Below, piece by piece: positions 33,922-37,800 of a stretch of DNA of 37,800 bases (positions are counted from its first letter, which is position 1; every line of letters starts with the position of its first letter). The stretch covers positions 1-37,800 of the forward strand of contig NZ_SLVV01000010.1 of the NCBI RefSeq assembly GCF_004340465.1, written 5' to 3'. Under the pieces are notes generated by a model. It had not been told where the DNA came from. It did no database searches and saw nothing but the letters and a program-made list of their open reading frames with translations. Origin of the DNA: Mesobacillus foraminis. GTDB lineage: Bacteria; Bacillota; Bacilli; Bacillales; Cytobacillaceae. The translations under genes were made by a program, and so were the position numbers.

Positions 33922-35829
33922 ATGAAATACGAACAATTAGCGAAAGACATTATTGCTAATGTTGGTGGAAAAGAAAACGTTTCCAGTGTTGTGCATTGTA
34001 TCACTCGTTTGCGTTTCAGGCTGAAAGATGAAGGGAAAGCCAATACCGATGTCCTTAAAAACATGGACGGTGTTGTAACAGTTATGAAGAGCGGCGGCCA
34101 GTACCAGGTGGTTATCGGCAATCATGTGCCTGACGTTTATAAAACGGTTGTTGAACTGGGAGGTTTCCAGACTCAATCCCCAGTGGAAGAAGAAAGCGGA
34201 AAAAAGCAGGGAGTATTCAATTCTTTTATTGATATCATCTCGAGCATTTTTACACCGGTCCTTGGCGTTATGGCTGCTTCGGGTATGATTAAAGGATTTA
34301 ATGCACTGTTTGTCTCGCTGGGCCTTTATGCAAACACATCAGGAACCTACAGTATTTTAAATGCAGTTGGAGATGCGATATTTTACTTCTTTCCTATTTT
34401 CCTTGGCTATACGGCAATCAAAAAATTCGGCGGCAGCCATTTTATCGGCATGGCGATTGGTGCAGCGCTCGTATATCCAGCTTTGTCAGGCTTGACAGCT
34501 GGTGATCCTAAGTACACCTTGTTCGAAGGAACGATGTTTGCTTCACCGATCCATATTACTTTCCTTGGAATGCCAGTTATTTTAATGAGCTATGCATCTT
34601 CTGTTATTCCGATTATCCTTGCAGCATACTTTGGTGCGAAAGTTGAAAATTGGTTTAAGAAAATCGTTCCTGACGTGGTAAAAGCCTTTTTAGTTCCATT
34701 CTTTACTTTGCTTGTTGTTGTTCCGTTAACATTCCTGGTCATCGGACCGGTTGCAACATGGGCTGGCCAGCTTCTTGGACAGTTCACTCTATTAATTTAT
34801 AATTTAAGTCCTATTATTGCCGGTCTTTTCCTTGGGGCATTCTGGCAGGTCTTTGTTATCTTCGGACTTCACTGGGGTCTTGTGCCGCTTGCGATCAACA
34901 ACGTGGCAACGCTCGGATTCGACTCCATCCTTGCGACAATATTCGCGGCTTCATTTGCCCAGACTGGTGCTGTTCTTGGCGTCTGGCTGAAAACAAAGCA
35001 GCAAAAACTTAAAACACTCAGCATACCGGCCTTTATTTCCGGCATCTTCGGAGTAACGGAACCCGCAATTTACGGTATTACCCTTCCAATGAAAAAGCCG
35101 TTTATCATCAGCTGTATTGGTGCCGCTGTTGGCGGAGCGATTGCAGGGTTTGCGGGAGTGAAAGGGTACATCATTGGCGGCCTTGGAATCTTTGGTCTTC
35201 CGTCTTATATCCATCCTGAAAATGGGGTTGGATCCGACTTTATTGCATCTGTCATCGGAATTCTTGTAGCGTTCGTTATTGGTTTCGTTCTGACCTATCT
35301 ATTCGGAGTCAGCAAAGACAAAAATGCAGCTGAAACAACTGTAAAAACAACAGTAGAAGCTAAAACAACTCAAATGAAGGTTGAAAACCTTGTAATTGCA
35401 AGCCCTTTCAACGGAGAAGCAATGCCGTTGTCCGAAATTAAAGATGCTGCCTTCGCCTCTGGCGTATTAGGGAAAGGGTTGGCCATCGAGCCTTCAGAAG
35501 GCAAGTTATATTCACCGGTGTCCGGAACGGTTTCTGTTCTCTTTCCTACCAATCATGCAATTGGGATTACAACAGATGACGGTGCGGAACTGTTGATTCA
35601 TATCGGCATGGATACCGTTCAGCTGAATGGCAAGCACTTTACGGCTCATATAGCACAGGGAGCACGAGTGGAAAAAGGACAGATCCTGATTGATTTCGAT
35701 ATCGAGGCGATCAAGGCTGCAGGATATCCAGTAACAACACCTGTGGTCATCACCAACTATGATCAGTACAAGCTGGTGACAACTGATAAAAAACAAATAA
35801 AAGCTGGAGATCTTTTAATCCAGGCATAG
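33922..35829 (+). CDS. bglP: PTS beta-glucoside transporter, EIIBCA
   Basis: This 635-residue membrane permease imports and phosphorylates aryl-beta-glucosides such as salicin. The order is EIIB at about 1-90 with phosphocysteine C26 in VVHCITRLRFRL, EIIC at about 105-455 with about ten membrane helices and the GVTEPAIYG motif, a linker rich in Thr and Lys, then EIIA at about 485-635 with active H560 in LLIHIGMDT. The order B-C-A matches B. subtilis BglP. The start is at 33922 after GCAGGGG. Promoter, cre and RAT lie upstream; the bglH-type gene follows 81 nt downstream on the same strand. Confidence 0.95.
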   Translation: MKYEQLAKDIIANVGGKENVSSVVHCITRLRFRLKDEGKANTDVLKNMDGVVTVMKSGGQYQVVIGNHVPDVYKTVVELGGFQTQSPVEEESGKKQGVFNSFIDIISSIFTPVLGVMAASGMIKGFNALFVSLGLYANTSGTYSILNAVGDAIFYFFPIFLGYTAIKKFGGSHFIGMAIGAALVYPALSGLTAGDPKYTLFEGTMFASPIHITFLGMPVILMSYASSVIPIILAAYFGAKVENWFKKIVPDVVKAFLVPFFTLLVVVPLTFLVIGPVATWAGQLLGQFTLLIYNLSPIIAGLFLGAFWQVFVIFGLHWGLVPLAINNVATLGFDSILATIFAASFAQTGAVLGVWLKTKQQKLKTLSIPAFISGIFGVTEPAIYGITLPMKKPFIISCIGAAVGGAIAGFAGVKGYIIGGLGIFGLPSYIHPENGVGSDFIASVIGILVAFVIGFVLTYLFGVSKDKNAAETTVKTTVEAKTTQMKVENLVIASPFNGEAMPLSEIKDAAFASGVLGKGLAIEPSEGKLYSPVSGTVSVLFPTNHAIGITTDDGAELLIHIGMDTVQLNGKHFTAHIAQGARVEKGQILIDFDIEAIKAAGYPVTTPVVITNYDQYKLVTTDKKQIKAGDLLIQA

Positions 35830-35841
35830 CACTTGGTTTAA

Positions 35842-37344
<1,503 letters not shown>

Positions 37345-37358
37345 GAGAGAATTTGATT

Positions 37359-37397
37359 GAAGGTCTTGCTGCTTTAAGCGGCAGGGCCTTCTTTTTG
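37359..37397 (+). terminator. Terminator of the bgl operon
   Basis: GAAGGTCTTGCTGC (37359-37372) pairs with GCGGCAGGGCCTTC (37378-37391) over 14 bp in RNA, counting three G-U pairs, with loop TTTAA and then TTTTTGGTTTT. Confidence 0.9.
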
Positions 37398-37587
37398 GTT
37401 TTACACCTTCACCATGGAATAGAGAGTGAGAAAAATAAATTTTAGCGAATGTTTACACAAATTCAATACTTCGTAAAAACTCCTTTGCTAGTGTGGAGAT
37501 ATATCGTAAAAAGGGGGATTTAGTCGAAAGGGCATAAGTATACAAAGTACATACCGGAATGAAAAAACGTCTTAATGAATTTAGCAA
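37398..37587. other. AT-rich spacer before the repeat array
   Basis: No gene could be supported. A minus-strand frame of 91 codons (37453-37728) crosses this spacer and the repeat array, but the array breaks frame with its 52-nt period and no ribosome site supports a start. Confidence 0.4.
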
Positions 37588-37800
37588 GAAGGAGGAGTCA
37601 AGAGGTCGAAGAAACCCCAATTTAATAGTATTCCGAAGTGAAGGTCTTCCTGACGGAGGTGAAAACCGAAAACCAAGCGGAAGATGAGAAGGAAAGGTCT
37701 TCATAAGGGTGATGAAGACCCAATTCAAGCGGAAGATCAGAAGGAAAGGTCTTCATAAGGGTGATGAAGACCCAATTCAAGCGGAAGATCAGAAGGAGAG
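37588..37800. repeat. Tandem repeats of about 52 nt, each with a hairpin
   Basis: Units beginning GAAGGAAAGG start at 37688 and 37740, and a third begins at 37792 and leaves the window; the period is exactly 52 nt and the two complete units are identical. Two diverged copies precede them (from about 37588 and 37635, 47 and 53 nt). Each good unit holds the perfect inverted repeat GGTCTTCAT / ATGAAGACC with a 7-nt loop (first copy 37696-37720). The period is not a multiple of three, so it is unlikely to encode a repeated protein. Confidence 0.9.

Noticed and set aside
37453-37728. Minus-strand frame of 91 codons through the repeat array
   Set aside because: The repeat period of 52 nt shifts frame from unit to unit and no ribosome site is present.
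37588-37800. Repeat array as a CRISPR
   Set aside because: Units are contiguous and identical over their whole length, with no variable spacers and no cas genes.

Overview
The window looks like chromosomal DNA of a low-to-moderate GC Bacillaceae member (Bacillus in the wide sense). The evidence is strong AGGAGG-type ribosome binding sites with many TTG and GTG starts, cre-like catabolite sites, LicT/RAT antitermination, YesMN- and LplABC-type genes, ykkC riboswitches, and a 23S rRNA piece that matches the Bacillus sequence as I remember it. No species can be named from the sequence alone. No complete mobile element, tRNA or CRISPR array was seen.

Layout: (1) 1-95 is a piece of 23S rRNA on the minus strand, cut off inside the molecule. 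(2) 322-9205 is one plus-strand operon for pectin and rhamnogalacturonan oligomers: PL22 oligogalacturonate lyase, a very large GH106-like hydrolase, a GH105 unsaturated-uronyl hydrolase with an extra N-terminal domain, a GH4 alpha-galacturonidase with the CHEV motif, and a NodB-type deacetylase. All appear cytoplasmic. (3) 9552-21147 is a xylo-oligosaccharide uptake and breakdown block: DUF624 protein, YesN/YesM two-component pair, lipoprotein solute-binding protein, two permeases, intracellular GH10 xylanase, a small YteS-like lipoprotein and a GH43 xylosidase. By eye it is more AT-rich than its neighbours. The promoters of the DUF624 gene and of the binding protein share a 27-nt box, an identical 22-nt gap, a TATAAT and a cre-like dyad, which points to a common activator, most simply the YesN-type regulator encoded between them. 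(4) 21378-23749 holds an AraC-type regulator and a secreted serine esterase.

(5) 23835-30782 on the minus strand is a guanidine assimilation operon: guanidine-I (ykkC) riboswitch, two paralogous DUF1989 genes (carboxyguanidine deiminase subunits), a biotin-dependent urea/guanidine carboxylase and allophanate hydrolase. Together they would turn guanidine into ammonia and CO2. An APC-family permease (30842-32212) lies just upstream with its own guanidine-I riboswitch. (6) 32650-37397 is a licT-bglP-bglH aryl-beta-glucoside module: antiterminator, PTS EIIBCA and GH1 6-phospho-beta-glucosidase. LicT target sites (RAT) overlapping terminators lie in front of both licT and bglP. (7) 37588-37800 is a tandem array of about 52-nt units, each able to fold into a hairpin, running off the right edge.

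The polysaccharide genes together look like a scavenging strategy. The depolymerising enzymes lack signal peptides, so the cell probably imports oligosaccharides released by others and finishes them inside. Catabolite repression, a two-component system, an AraC regulator, antitermination and riboswitches set the expression.
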